DNA from: Chryseobacterium daecheongense
GTDB taxonomy: Bacteria > Bacteroidota > Bacteroidia > Flavobacteriales > Weeksellaceae
Reading direction: 5' to 3'
NCBI RefSeq assembly: GCF_003729955.1
Contig: NZ_RJTX01000002.1
Location: forward strand, 828,548-892,547
Length of the DNA stretch: 64,000 bases
The notes under the pieces: model-generated
Databases searched by the model: none
Seen by the model: only the letters and a program-made list of their open reading frames with translations
Told to the model about the DNA's origin: nothing
Translations under genes and position numbers: made by a program
Shown: in pieces, positions 54,999 through 64,000 of the stretch
How the letters are laid out: each line of letters begins with the position of its first letter
How positions within the stretch are numbered: the stretch's first letter is position 1

Positions 54999-55879
54999 TT
55001 ATTTGTTAACTTTTTGCATCGCATTTATAAAACTCTTAACAGGAACAGTAATTGGCTTTCCTTTGTCATCAGAAATACTTCCAGATGTATTATAAAAACC
55101 TACCGTAGGAATGTAAGAAACAGGAGGAGTTCCTCCAATTTGTCCAGATGGCAATGATCCTACTTGTTGTTCAAAGCCTATAACTAAAGCGGGTTGTGTA
55201 AATCCAGTATTGTTTTTAGGATCTGTATCTTTACCTGGACCCGTAGACGGTGATGGAGTACCTATTCCTGTAACATTGCCATCACTATCATATTCTAAAG
55301 GATGTAAATGAACATCTGAAGCTACTATATCTCCTTGTGCTTTTAAATCCTTTTTTGCTTCAGCCCACTCTTTTGAACCAACTTGTCCTGTCGTGAGACC
55401 TGTTACAATTTTAGAAGACTTTCCTCCTTGTCCTAAATAAAATCCCTGTTCAGTCCCTGTTTTATCTTTTAGCCCAAAATCAGCAACTAAACTTATTTTA
55501 GATAAATCTTCATTAGATAGTTGATTTATAACATGTCCTTTACTTATAGCTGCGTCAGCATCAGATTCCTTTTTACTAGTAGTTAAAACTATTTTCTTGT
55601 CCGTTTTACCATCTTCAACATGTTTTGTAAGTTGTCCTTTTAAATTATAATAGTCAGTAAGAGGACTTCTTCCATCTGGATCAATAAATCTTAAGGATTA
55701 TTAAATGCGTAATTATATGGACTATGTATTGTCATCTTCTCAGCTAATGGATCTACAACACCCCATCTTCCCACATCCGGCATATAGAATCTTACACCGT
55801 AGTCGTACATTCCAAACTCTTGCAATTCCTTGCCATTGTACTTGTATTGATACAAAGAGCTTCCTACAACTGATTGCAT
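54999..55879 (-). pseudogene. Frameshifted orphan RHS core end with JAB-like toxin tip (cassette B)
   Basis: The core starts as [19 protein letters not shown] and reads to PYNYAFNNP, where a one-base deletion at about 55694-55699 gives a stop (intact copies read ctta-t-aggatt here). In the -1 frame the sequence continues [15 protein letters not shown] and runs open to a stop at 54999-55001. The tip has VASDVHLHPLEY, then GIGTPSPSTGPGKDTDP: the HxH...S...D pattern of the JAB-like toxin 1 family. The tip part has no start codon and would be made only by frameshifting or after recombination. Confidence 0.78.
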
Positions 55880-55934
55880 ATTTCAAGAAATTTACTATTA
55901 GAGCTTCCAAAATATAATGACTCTAAATTAACTT

Positions 55935-56336
55935 TTATTTTACATTCATATAAGTTTTAAAAACAATTAATTTCTTTGCATATTTTCCTTTCTCTTCGTA
56001 TGTTTTATATCCTTCTTTTTGTAAAATGACATATACATATGCGCTTTTTCTCAAAATAGTATTATAATATCCTTGATCATTAGTTATTAATTCTATTTTA
56101 TCATTCCCCAGATACTCATCATAATTTATATGTCCGTTATCACTTTTATATCTTTCATTAATTATTGTAACTTTTACATTATTTAATGGTAAGGAATTAT
56201 TAGAATCAAAAACATGTCCTTCAACCTTTACATTTTCCACGTCCTGATTAGAACGATAAAACATAAAAAAATAGGTGATAATTAATGTTATTATAATAAA
56301 AATTATGATTATAGTTTTAATTATTATTCGCTTCAT
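55935..56336 (-). CDS. Membrane-anchored immunity candidate for the hydrolase tip
   Basis: A 133-residue protein with one N-terminal membrane segment (about 5-28) and a periplasmic beta-sandwich of the carboxypeptidase-regulatory/CarboxypepD_reg-like type ([21 protein letters not shown]). Its start lies inside the 3' end of the expressed RHS toxin gene (20-bp overlap), so the two are co-translated. It is the likely immunity partner of the alpha/beta-hydrolase tip, acting at the membrane. Confidence 0.72.
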   Translation of the reverse strand: MKRIIIKTIIIIFIIITLIITYFFMFYRSNQDVENVKVEGHVFDSNNSLPLNNVKVTIINERYKSDNGHINYDEYLGNDKIELITNDQGYYNTILRKSAYVYVILQKEGYKTYEEKGKYAKKLIVFKTYMNVK

Positions 56337-59300
56337 TTAATCTTTTATTTATTGCTGTTTGAATATTGTACTTAGCTTTTGTTTGGATATTTCCATGATT
56401 TAAATTTTTCCCTGTAAGCTTTATGTTGATTACTTTTGCTTTCCCTTCGGATGTATGTGGATATCCTCTTGAGCCTGGAGAATTAGAAGAACCATCCGAA
56501 GAATTTTTTTCAGAACTGTTAGGATCATCGGAATTTATTGAAGTAATCTTAGATGAATTTCCAGAGGCTTGAGTTTGGTAAAAATTGTAAGTCGTATCAA
56601 CATTATCTGAAACCGAAGTATCTACTGTTGTTCCTCTTAATGGTCCATCCGAACTATCTACTATTATCATTGTATTGATTGGTATATTAGGAACTTCCTC
56701 TGCTAGATTTACTGCATTATCCCCTCCATAACTATAGCCATACAAAAGTACTATATCACCTTCTCTATAGTTTTTCTCTAAAAATTCTTTACCACTTTTA
56801 ACCCCTTCTCCTTGGGTTAATCCTGGTGATATAACTGCTCCTTTAAAATCCATTCCTAATGATCTAGCATAAGAAGCTGTTACATTATATCTAGTACCTG
56901 CCCCACCAGTATTTTTTGTATCTCTTCTTATTTTTCCATCTCCATCAGGTCCTCCATGATAAAATACAGCCAAAACCCTGGGTTTGGGTCCTCCAGGAAG
57001 GTCAGGTTCTTTGCCGTCTGGATCTATGTACATTAGAGGATTATCAAAAGCATAATTATACGGACTATGTCTTGTCATCTTCTCCGCAAGCGGATCCACA
57101 ACACCCCATCTTCCCAGATCCGGCATATACATTCTTGCTCCGTAATCATACATTCCGTTTTCCTGAAGCTCTTTTCCATTGTACTTGTAGTTTTTAAAGC
57201 TAGCAGTACCAAAGTAAGCTTCCTCCTCCGCATTTCTTATAAAGCTTAGCCCAAACGGGTAGTAATCATTACTGTCTACAATCTTTATATTCTCACCATC
57301 TTTATGGTAACTTAATCTCACATTACCAAGATGATCTTTATACTGGTAAATATACTTATTATTTTCAAAATCATAAAATCCTTCGGCAGTGGGGAAAAAT
57401 TTCAAAGTGGGAAATGGATGCCCTTGAAGAATCTCGGTAATAAAAGCTTCCTGCTCATAGGCATGATCAAGAGCACTGCTAGTCATTGGATTTGCATCTT
57501 GTGTAGTTAAATAATGAAACCCATCAAGGTATTCTGTTATAGCAAGAGATGCAACATTGTCAATTGCTAAGTGAACAGCTTTCCGAAGTTTAGTGCCATC
57601 TGCCCTGTAGAGATACAATAATTTATTATTGCCATCATTAATTGTAAATGCATCAGGAAGATTAAGATAATTATAGCCTATCTCGTTGATCATTTTATCA
57701 TACATATTGACCATATTGCCATTACTGTCATAGTCAATGTTATTTCCTCCGCCTTCATAACCTGTGGGATTTGTACTTATGTCATTAACTGAAACAAGCT
57801 TGTTGCCTTCATAAGCATACTCTAAATCATCAATCTGCTCATAATTATTGCTATAAAAGGAAGGGGCATTTCTCAATAAATTGGTAATGTTTCCATTCAA
57901 GTCATAACTCAATGTTTCATTATAGTAATTATTGATAGGTATGGAAGCATTTGGGTGTGAAAACACAGCATTTGTTAAGCGGTTAAGCTTATCATAAGTA
58001 TAATTGTATCTGCTTAAAGTGTTTCCCATTTCACTTACAAACTCACCATTTTTTTTCCAATCAATCTCAGCAATATTTCCATTGTATTTAGCTGGTGAAA
58101 TTGAAGTATTAATAGGATTATTATACCGAATTTCATATCCAAAGAGCTTTCCGTCTAAATTCGCAGGATCATTGATCTTGGCCATCCAACCCCTGATGTT
58201 GTAAGCATAATCTATGCTTTGAAGTGGAGTAGCAGTATTCGTTCCCCCTACTTTTTTATTGGAAAGTTGGGATAGTTCATCGTAAGTATTCTGAGTAAGG
58301 ATTTCTTCCGTGTTATTATCAACTTTATGTTTATGTACTAAAAGCCTGTTCTGGTTATCATACGTAAAAGTTTCGATAATTACTTTTTCGGTATCTGTAC
58401 TCAGCCTTTTGTGATAGGTTTTGGTCTGTAATGGCACTCCTGCAAAATCCAGGTCGGATTCTGTTCTGGTATAGCCTCCCAAATGGTTGATAGAGTGTGA
58501 GCCGATAGCTCTTCCTTTCAGATCATAGTAATTATAATTCTTCGTCCAGTTATTATCTTCAATATTCTTTACTAACGTCATTACGGGAAGACTTTTAGTA
58601 CTTTTTCCTACTGTTGCGGGATTATCCGTTAAAGTCTGTTTTCCGTAAATAGTGCTTGGAAAAGAGGGGTTGAAGCTGTAAGCAGGGTAGGTGTCATAAT
58701 AATTGACAGATAAAACCGTTTCAAATTCGTAGAACAGATTATTGGTGTAGTACACCTGCATCCCATTTTTTGTAAATCCTGTTGCATCCCTCGATTCTAC
58801 AATAGCGAGTGTACCTGCCTGAGATTGCATACTTCCTCTATTACCTCCAAGCATAATTCCCGTATAAACAGGTCTTCCAAACTTGTCATATTTCGTGAAC
58901 AACCATTTTCCCTGGGCACGTAAATTGGCATCCTGGGTCATGATAAGTCGGTCAGCTTTATCATACACCATATATTCCCAACCTTTCCCAGGGAGCTTCT
59001 TTTCCACTAATCTGTTTCTACCATCATATTTGTACTGATAACAAAGGTTATCCAGTGTGGTCTGATTGATAGCCGTTACAGAAGCCAATGGCGGAATGAC
59101 ATAGGACAGCTGGTTATATTCATTATAAACGTAATAGGTATCTGTATTTTGGGTAGAACTTAATTCTTTTCTGACCAAAATAAGCTGTCCTTCTTCGTTT
59201 TTGAATTCTATGGTTTTGTTCCCGTCTTCATCAATCACCGTATTCTTATACAGGATATTGGCTGCATAGTTTTGAGACTGTTGAAGAGAGACATTATAGA

Positions 59301-59829
59301 TCTTGTTAGTAGCATCCCAAGTGGTTGTGGTAATGTAGTTTTTCACCTGATCCGCATTGCTGTTGAGGTCATATTGCAGATTAACGGGTTTATTGCTCCA
59401 CGCGTTTCCCACCTGAATCTGCTGCAGAGGTCTGTCTAATGGAGAGCTTTCCAATACTTTTTCGGAATAGATCTTTTCGCTTCCGTAAATAGCCGTGGCA
59501 TTTCCTAGCGGGGAAGGATAAACAGCCCCATTTTGCGTACCCGATTGTGGAACGGGAAGGTAATCCTTGACTTGTCTTCCATATGGATCATATTCAATAT
59601 AACTTACTACGTCTTTTCCCTGAGGAGTCGCTTTAACGTTTACTGCCTGCTTAGGCCTTCCCAAACCGTCCAGGTATTGTACGGTCTGCATTTGTTTTGC
59701 TGTAGCACTGGTTGATGTTACAGGCTCAAGATAAACCCTGGTCTGGACATAATTTTCTGTAGAAGTTGCCTGTGCATGAGCTAATCCTGCTACAAACAAT
59801 AGGCTGATCGGGATAATTGCTTTTTTCAT
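56317..59829 (-). CDS. DUF6443/RHS protein with alpha/beta-hydrolase toxin tip
   Basis: The complete RHS toxin of the locus, 1170 residues. Signal peptide ends LAHAQ, then DUF6443 (about 25-250; [17 protein letters not shown]), many YD repeats ([26 protein letters not shown]), and the RHS core ([39 protein letters not shown] at about 935). The last 228 residues are the tip: VFYHGGPDG, nucleophile elbow GYSYGG (Ser near 1033), DSSDG and LNHGN suggest a Ser-Asp-His lipase-like hydrolase. It starts 10 bp after the companion RHS gene. Confidence 0.9.
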   Translation of the reverse strand: MKKAIIPISLLFVAGLAHAQATSTENYVQTRVYLEPVTSTSATAKQMQTVQYLDGLGRPKQAVNVKATPQGKDVVSYIEYDPYGRQVKDYLPVPQSGTQNGAVYPSPLGNATAIYGSEKIYSEKVLESSPLDRPLQQIQVGNAWSNKPVNLQYDLNSNADQVKNYITTTTWDATNKIYNVSLQQSQNYAANILYKNTVIDEDGNKTIEFKNEEGQLILVRKELSSTQNTDTYYVYNEYNQLSYVIPPLASVTAINQTTLDNLCYQYKYDGRNRLVEKKLPGKGWEYMVYDKADRLIMTQDANLRAQGKWLFTKYDKFGRPVYTGIMLGGNRGSMQSQAGTLAIVESRDATGFTKNGMQVYYTNNLFYEFETVLSVNYYDTYPAYSFNPSFPSTIYGKQTLTDNPATVGKSTKSLPVMTLVKNIEDNNWTKNYNYYDLKGRAIGSHSINHLGGYTRTESDLDFAGVPLQTKTYHKRLSTDTEKVIIETFTYDNQNRLLVHKHKVDNNTEEILTQNTYDELSQLSNKKVGGTNTATPLQSIDYAYNIRGWMAKINDPANLDGKLFGYEIRYNNPINTSISPAKYNGNIAEIDWKKNGEFVSEMGNTLSRYNYTYDKLNRLTNAVFSHPNASIPINNYYNETLSYDLNGNITNLLRNAPSFYSNNYEQIDDLEYAYEGNKLVSVNDISTNPTGYEGGGNNIDYDSNGNMVNMYDKMINEIGYNYLNLPDAFTINDGNNKLLYLYRADGTKLRKAVHLAIDNVASLAITEYLDGFHYLTTQDANPMTSSALDHAYEQEAFITEILQGHPFPTLKFFPTAEGFYDFENNKYIYQYKDHLGNVRLSYHKDGENIKIVDSNDYYPFGLSFIRNAEEEAYFGTASFKNYKYNGKELQENGMYDYGARMYMPDLGRWGVVDPLAEKMTRHSPYNYAFDNPLMYIDPDGKEPDLPGGPKPRVLAVFYHGGPDGDGKIRRDTKNTGGAGTRYNVTASYARSLGMDFKGAVISPGLTQGEGVKSGKEFLEKNYREGDIVLLYGYSYGGDNAVNLAEEVPNIPINTMIIVDSSDGPLRGTTVDTSVSDNVDTTYNFYQTQASGNSSKITSINSDDPNSSEKNSSDGSSNSPGSRGYPHTSEGKAKVINIKLTGKNLNHGNIQTKAKYNIQTAINKRLNEANNN

Positions 59830-59839
59830 GATTTGTATT

Positions 59840-62800
59840 TTATTGTTTGTAGTTGTATTTGAATTCTTTTACTATTTTACCTTCTTCATCCATCAGCTTC
59901 TCTAATCTGTTAGCATTGTCATACTGATACGTTTCCGTGATTCCGGATGGCGGGATCATGGTGGTAACACCAATCAGTGGATTATGGGTAAGTGTAGTTA
60001 CCTGGTAATTCTGAAGGGCAGAATGGTTTCTGAAGTTATTCAATGCCGTCACTAAAGCTCCTTCTGTGGAAGGATCATTACCATCAGTATCAGACGCTGA
60101 AACAATGGCAGAGATCAATCCTAAATTTTCCAGATCAGCATAAGTAATACCTTCTACTTTGGCAATCGGTTGAGTCTTCTGATACCCCCAGACAATAGAT
60201 ACAGGAATGCCTTCTTTGGTCGTGTACTGCAACAGGTTACCTAGTGCATCATATTTATTGAAGGTAACAGTGGTTTCCAATGTCTGAGCACCTACAGCAG
60301 ACTGTATCTCTTTCGGAAGATAAGATACGTTGGCTCCCCAGTTGTTGTCATAAATAATCTTTTTGCTGTCTACTAAAGTATTGTTCTTATAACTTTCGAT
60401 TTTTTCAATCTCGGCAATTCTGTTTTGGGAATAAGCAGAGTTTCCTGTGTGGTAATAATATAATGTTTTTAGGATTCCGCCGTCTGCTTTATTCACTGTA
60501 TGAGAACTGATCCTTTTGTTGACCGTATTATATTCAAATGCTTCATTTCTTTGAATGACTTTCTGGGTACTACCTTCATAGAAATAGCTCTTTGATGTGG
60601 TATTCGTAAGCTGTGTCCATCCAAATGTTTCAAAAACAGGCACAGGAATAAACTTAGGGGTATTAAGATCCAATGGCAATCCACCCCAGAAAGATCTCGG
60701 AGAAGAATAAGCTTCACTACACTCCATACATGAAATTCCATCGTTGAGAGCAAATTTATATAAAGCATATGTTTTAGGATAGCTTGCATTGCTTCCGTTA
60801 TATACTTCTGCAGGCTTCGTAAATTTAACTCCGGTATATTCTTCGTAATTGATATAGTTATACTGGTTTTCCGTTTCGGATAATTTTCTGGAAGTATTAT
60901 CATACACTATCGAACGGATCAGGTTTCCTCTTTTATAATCATAATTTTTAGGCTGTACAAAAGGAGGACCCGCTGGATATTCTATATTAGGAAAGTCTAT
61001 AGGAGAGGTGTATTCAAAAGTGGTTTTTCCTTTTCCTGTTCCGGTACCGTCTTCTACTGTTACAAATTTATAACCTACAGCTGCTCCCTGAGTTTTAAAC
61101 AGGGGAATATTATTTTCGGTAGTGATAACATCATAAGTGTTGGAATAGGTATCAATCTGGTTGTCACCATCATAACAGGTGGTCGTCCAGCCATAAGGTT
61201 TGAATTTAAATTTAGCATTAAAACCCTGGGTATATTTAAATAATGGCTCTGGATCTGCCAAAGCTCCACTGCTGGTGGTAGTTCCCTCAAAATTATAGGT
61301 GTATTTTTTTTCTTTGGCCGGAGGAACAGGATTCAACTGTAAGTTTTTATAAAAATCTGCCGGAGCATTATAATCAAAATAGCCGATTCTTCTGATTCTG
61401 TTTCCGCCACCATATAGAAAATTATTGGCTGTACCTTCATTATAATATTCTACTCCCATAGTATCCGTTCCATTATAATTAAGATCAAAATTCTGCCACC
61501 AGATACGATATCCTTTATTTTTCTGCAGAATAACATGGAAACAGCATCCTGAATTCCCGGAAGAGCAATTGAGATTCTGTACTTTCTCCCACTGGGAGGT
61601 GGTTGTATTATACACCTGCAATACAAACGAACGGGTATCAACACCCGGATCGCCGGATAAAGTAATGCTTGGCGTAAAAACGCCTTTTCTGTCCGATGTA
61701 GAAGTAGGCAATAATAGGGTGGTATTGCTATTATTGAAGCTTAAGCCATCTGTAGACTGATAAGTATAATCTTTACTTTTGCTAAAATCAGTCACCTGCT
61801 GATCTCCTACATAAGAATATCTGTTGGCTTCAAAATCAAAAACAACGCTTCCTCCTGTAGGATATTTAATTTTTTGTAATATATCTGTGGTAGAAAATGA
61901 AGGCGTTACTTTTCTTCTGTATTCGGAAGAAGCATTGGAATCACAAGCATCCGTCAGATTAAAATATCCCCATGCATCTTTACTGACTACTTTTCCGGCA
62001 GTACTATTATCTTCATAGGTCAATTGGTAGCTGCCAATCAATTGATTATTTTTATCCAGCTCATCTACTTTGCTTAAAAACATTCTTTCATCCAGTGTTG
62101 TCTTATAATTTTGGGTGAAGCTGTATTTTTTAATAAGATGATCATCCCAATCGGATAAAGAAACTGATTTAAGATAAGATGCATTTTCAGGCAGCATCAA
62201 ATTGCTATCCTGTCTTCCCTGTATATATTCAAATTTGATTAATGCATTATTGGTTACTTTAATCGTTTTCAATTTCTTTGTTTTCACCAACGTGGAAGAT
62301 CTGGTAACTGTTGTTATTGGTGGAAAATCATCACAGGGGTTATAGGTGTCGTAAATATAGGAGAGACTTTGACCCAGATCACCAAACTCTGTTATTCTTT
62401 TTGTTACATTGGTAAAACCTTCCTTGATCTCATTTTCATTGTATTCGTAGGTGATCAAAGTAATATTATTGGGACTGATTACTTTTGAAAGATGGAAAGA
62501 ACTGTTGAACTCCCGATCTGTATATAAGTTATCAAATGAAACCAATTGTCCGTTCCTGTAGTAAGAATTTAATGTTCCTCCATAATTATTGGAGACTTCT
62601 ATGACATCAAAAACATATTGATACCCCAAGTCGTCATAAATGGTAAATCCTGTAGGCTTTAAAGTATTGGCATCATACTGATTAATGATTTTAACCGTAT
62701 AACTATCCAACGGCACTATTTCCAGATTTCCCGAACTGTTTTTCCTGATATAAAATCTCCCTGTTCTTCCGAAAAAATTGAACTGCCATATATCCTGTTC

Positions 62801-63367
62801 CGTGTCATATTTTTCAGAACGATTAGCTGTCCATATGTATTCATTCCCGGTTTCCTGATCCGCTGCCGATAAATTGGTTTGATAATAATCTTTGGTACTA
62901 TTCAGAATATTGTTTGAAAAATAATAGAAGTTATTAATATGATTGGCAGTAGTGGTCTGGTGAACTCCTACTTTTCCCGGTTTATTTCCTGACGCTAATA
63001 CCAATTCTTCATCCGGATATCCTTTTACAGTTCTGGATACGGTTCCTCCTGCAAATAAATTCCATCCTAAACCCACGTCACTGGCAATTTCATCAGCAGC
63101 AACACTGGAAGTATGATATTTTAAAGCAATATTGACATTAATGTCTTTAGAATTACTTGCTACGCTAAAAAGAGGCAGAGAAATATCCGGAACTCCTGTA
63201 TAATTGCTCACCGGAACTTCTTCAAATTTCATCAAAGATGCTACTGTAGGAGAAGGTGGGATCATTTGTGGCAAGTCGGTTTTAATAGTAGGAGCATCTT
63301 GTCCCTTAAGATTGCTATTGATGGCCATAATGCCTAACATGGCTACCAGTATATAATTTTTCTTCAT
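59840..63367 (-). CDS. RHS/YD-repeat shell protein (companion of the DUF6443 toxin)
   Basis: An exported 1175-residue protein (signal peptide ends SNLKGQ). The N-terminal third has the SpvB/TcB-like look of a shell start ([34 protein letters not shown]). A long beta-rich body follows, and the end carries RHS-type repeats ([29 protein letters not shown]). It has no core hallmark and no tip, so it is unlikely to carry a toxin. It lies 10 bp before the toxin gene and 6 bp after the T9SS protein gene. By analogy with TcB-TcC it may form half of a split RHS shell. Confidence 0.82.
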   Translation of the reverse strand: MKKNYILVAMLGIMAINSNLKGQDAPTIKTDLPQMIPPSPTVASLMKFEEVPVSNYTGVPDISLPLFSVASNSKDINVNIALKYHTSSVAADEIASDVGLGWNLFAGGTVSRTVKGYPDEELVLASGNKPGKVGVHQTTTANHINNFYYFSNNILNSTKDYYQTNLSAADQETGNEYIWTANRSEKYDTEQDIWQFNFFGRTGRFYIRKNSSGNLEIVPLDSYTVKIINQYDANTLKPTGFTIYDDLGYQYVFDVIEVSNNYGGTLNSYYRNGQLVSFDNLYTDREFNSSFHLSKVISPNNITLITYEYNENEIKEGFTNVTKRITEFGDLGQSLSYIYDTYNPCDDFPPITTVTRSSTLVKTKKLKTIKVTNNALIKFEYIQGRQDSNLMLPENASYLKSVSLSDWDDHLIKKYSFTQNYKTTLDERMFLSKVDELDKNNQLIGSYQLTYEDNSTAGKVVSKDAWGYFNLTDACDSNASSEYRRKVTPSFSTTDILQKIKYPTGGSVVFDFEANRYSYVGDQQVTDFSKSKDYTYQSTDGLSFNNSNTTLLLPTSTSDRKGVFTPSITLSGDPGVDTRSFVLQVYNTTTSQWEKVQNLNCSSGNSGCCFHVILQKNKGYRIWWQNFDLNYNGTDTMGVEYYNEGTANNFLYGGGNRIRRIGYFDYNAPADFYKNLQLNPVPPAKEKKYTYNFEGTTTSSGALADPEPLFKYTQGFNAKFKFKPYGWTTTCYDGDNQIDTYSNTYDVITTENNIPLFKTQGAAVGYKFVTVEDGTGTGKGKTTFEYTSPIDFPNIEYPAGPPFVQPKNYDYKRGNLIRSIVYDNTSRKLSETENQYNYINYEEYTGVKFTKPAEVYNGSNASYPKTYALYKFALNDGISCMECSEAYSSPRSFWGGLPLDLNTPKFIPVPVFETFGWTQLTNTTSKSYFYEGSTQKVIQRNEAFEYNTVNKRISSHTVNKADGGILKTLYYYHTGNSAYSQNRIAEIEKIESYKNNTLVDSKKIIYDNNWGANVSYLPKEIQSAVGAQTLETTVTFNKYDALGNLLQYTTKEGIPVSIVWGYQKTQPIAKVEGITYADLENLGLISAIVSASDTDGNDPSTEGALVTALNNFRNHSALQNYQVTTLTHNPLIGVTTMIPPSGITETYQYDNANRLEKLMDEEGKIVKEFKYNYKQ

Positions 63368-63373
63368 CTTAGT

Positions 63374-64000
63374 TTATTTCTTAATGATTTTAGCACTTGC
63401 GTTTTTGTTTGTATCTGTTTTAATGGTGACAAGGTAAGCTCCCTGAATGAGTGGTTGGGTATTGATCTTCGTTACCTTATTCTTGGTCTTGGTTTGTTGT
63501 AGTAGCTTACCACTCATATCATACAGCAAAATATCCGCTTCCTTAAACTCATATCCGATCTCTACATAGGTGTAATCCGATACAGGATTTGGATAGACTC
63601 TGATATCCTGCTTCTCGATCAACTGATCGATCTGTCCGTCTCCCAGTTTCACTATCTTCCAGTTCTCCTTTCCTAATTCCTCTGCACTGGTTCCTGCCAG
63701 TATAATGGAACCGTCTCTGTTAAGCTTAATATCTGATAACCTTTCTTCCTTCTTTCTGGATTCTCCTTTCACATGCTTTCTCCACTGTTCTTTCCCTTCC
63801 TGGTCCAGATACAGCATCCAGAACGTCTCATCATCATTCTCTATTCTTCCTTCTGCCTGGGTATAACCTCCTAATAATATTCCTTTGGTTGAAAGTGCTG
63901 AATTGTCTTCCGATACAGAATTAATCACACTCATTCCCATCAAGACATCCCTGTTCTTAAAGTTGTAGGATTTCTGCCACAATTCTTCTCCTCTTTCATT
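63374..64000 (-). CDS. T9SS type A sorting domain protein, 5' part outside the window
   Basis: Only the C-terminal 208 codons are in the window; the frame is open through base 64000 and the start lies outside. The visible part has propeller-like repeats (GILLGGYTQAEGRIENDD, IILAGTSAEELGKENWKI) and a type A sorting domain (IRVYPNPVSDYTYVEIGY to the end) that directs export by the type IX system. It is the first visible gene of the RHS operon, 6 bp before the shell protein. Confidence 0.88.
   Translation of the reverse strand, partial: NERGEELWQKSYNFKNRDVLMGMSVINSVSEDNSALSTKGILLGGYTQAEGRIENDDETFWMLYLDQEGKEQWRKHVKGESRKKEERLSDIKLNRDGSIILAGTSAEELGKENWKIVKLGDGQIDQLIEKQDIRVYPNPVSDYTYVEIGYEFKEADILLYDMSGKLLQQTKTKNKVTKINTQPLIQGAYLVTIKTDTNKNASAKIIKK

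Noticed and set aside
47276..64000. CRISPR array or prophage as an explanation for the repeats in the RHS region
   Set aside because: The repeats are coding RHS core segments of different lengths with protein-level homology; no regular spacer pattern, integrase, capsid or tail gene is present.

Overview
The window looks like a chromosomal piece of a Chryseobacterium-type flavobacterium (Bacteroidota, Weeksellaceae). The evidence is low GC, almost no Shine-Dalgarno sequences, promoters with TAnnTTTG -7 elements, type IX secretion (T9SS) C-terminal domains, DUF6443-type RHS proteins, and a protein-glutamine glutaminase precursor of the kind known from C. proteolyticum.

Layout. 1-1570: an AraC regulator flanked by copies of a 218-bp intergenic repeat, one inverted and two in tandem. 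1571-7930: two SDR oxidoreductases, a Crp/Fnr regulator, small DUF proteins, a CPBP membrane protease, an Rrf2 regulator with a TauE/SafE exporter, and an ABM monooxygenase. 8031-17559: a heme-uptake island (T9SS-sorted protein, TonB-dependent receptor, HmuY lipoprotein, HmuT/U/V ABC transporter, methyltransferase, HmuS/ChuX hemin factor, ChaN-like protein). 17687-20751: an exported peptide-deformylase homologue, a small lipoprotein resembling a propeptide, the protein-glutaminase precursor and an SDR. 20856-29428: lipB and a complete trp operon (trpE-G-D-C-F-GNAT-B-A) preceded by an attenuator with a Met-Trp-Trp-Trp leader peptide. 29480-47275: housekeeping and membrane genes (lysS, OmpA-like protein, cydAB, gyrB, two DUF3857 proteins, lipid kinase, dicarboxylate symporter).

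47630-64000: a large polymorphic-toxin locus read on the minus strand. A T9SS-sorted protein (cut by the window edge), an RHS shell protein and a second DUF6443/RHS protein carrying an alpha/beta-hydrolase tip form an operon ending in an immunity candidate. Downstream lies an array of displaced RHS core ends, each with its own tip (two JAB-like metalloprotease tips, a papain-like permuted tip, one unrecognised tip, and three that are truncated or decayed). Each is followed by a small lipoprotein or membrane protein that is a likely immunity protein, and several cassettes end in a hairpin.

The most notable observations are: (i) a stand-alone lipoprotein next to protein-glutaminase that resembles the enzyme's propeptide; (ii) the orphan RHS tip/immunity array with a recurrent breakpoint at the YKYxGxELQ motif; (iii) a complete ribosome-mediated trp attenuator in which a leader segment mimics the terminator 3' arm; (iv) an exported deformylase homologue with Asp in place of the metal-binding Cys; (v) a palindrome shared by the Crp-like regulator and the adjacent SDR. 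All calls come from reading the sequence and from family knowledge; no database search was run.
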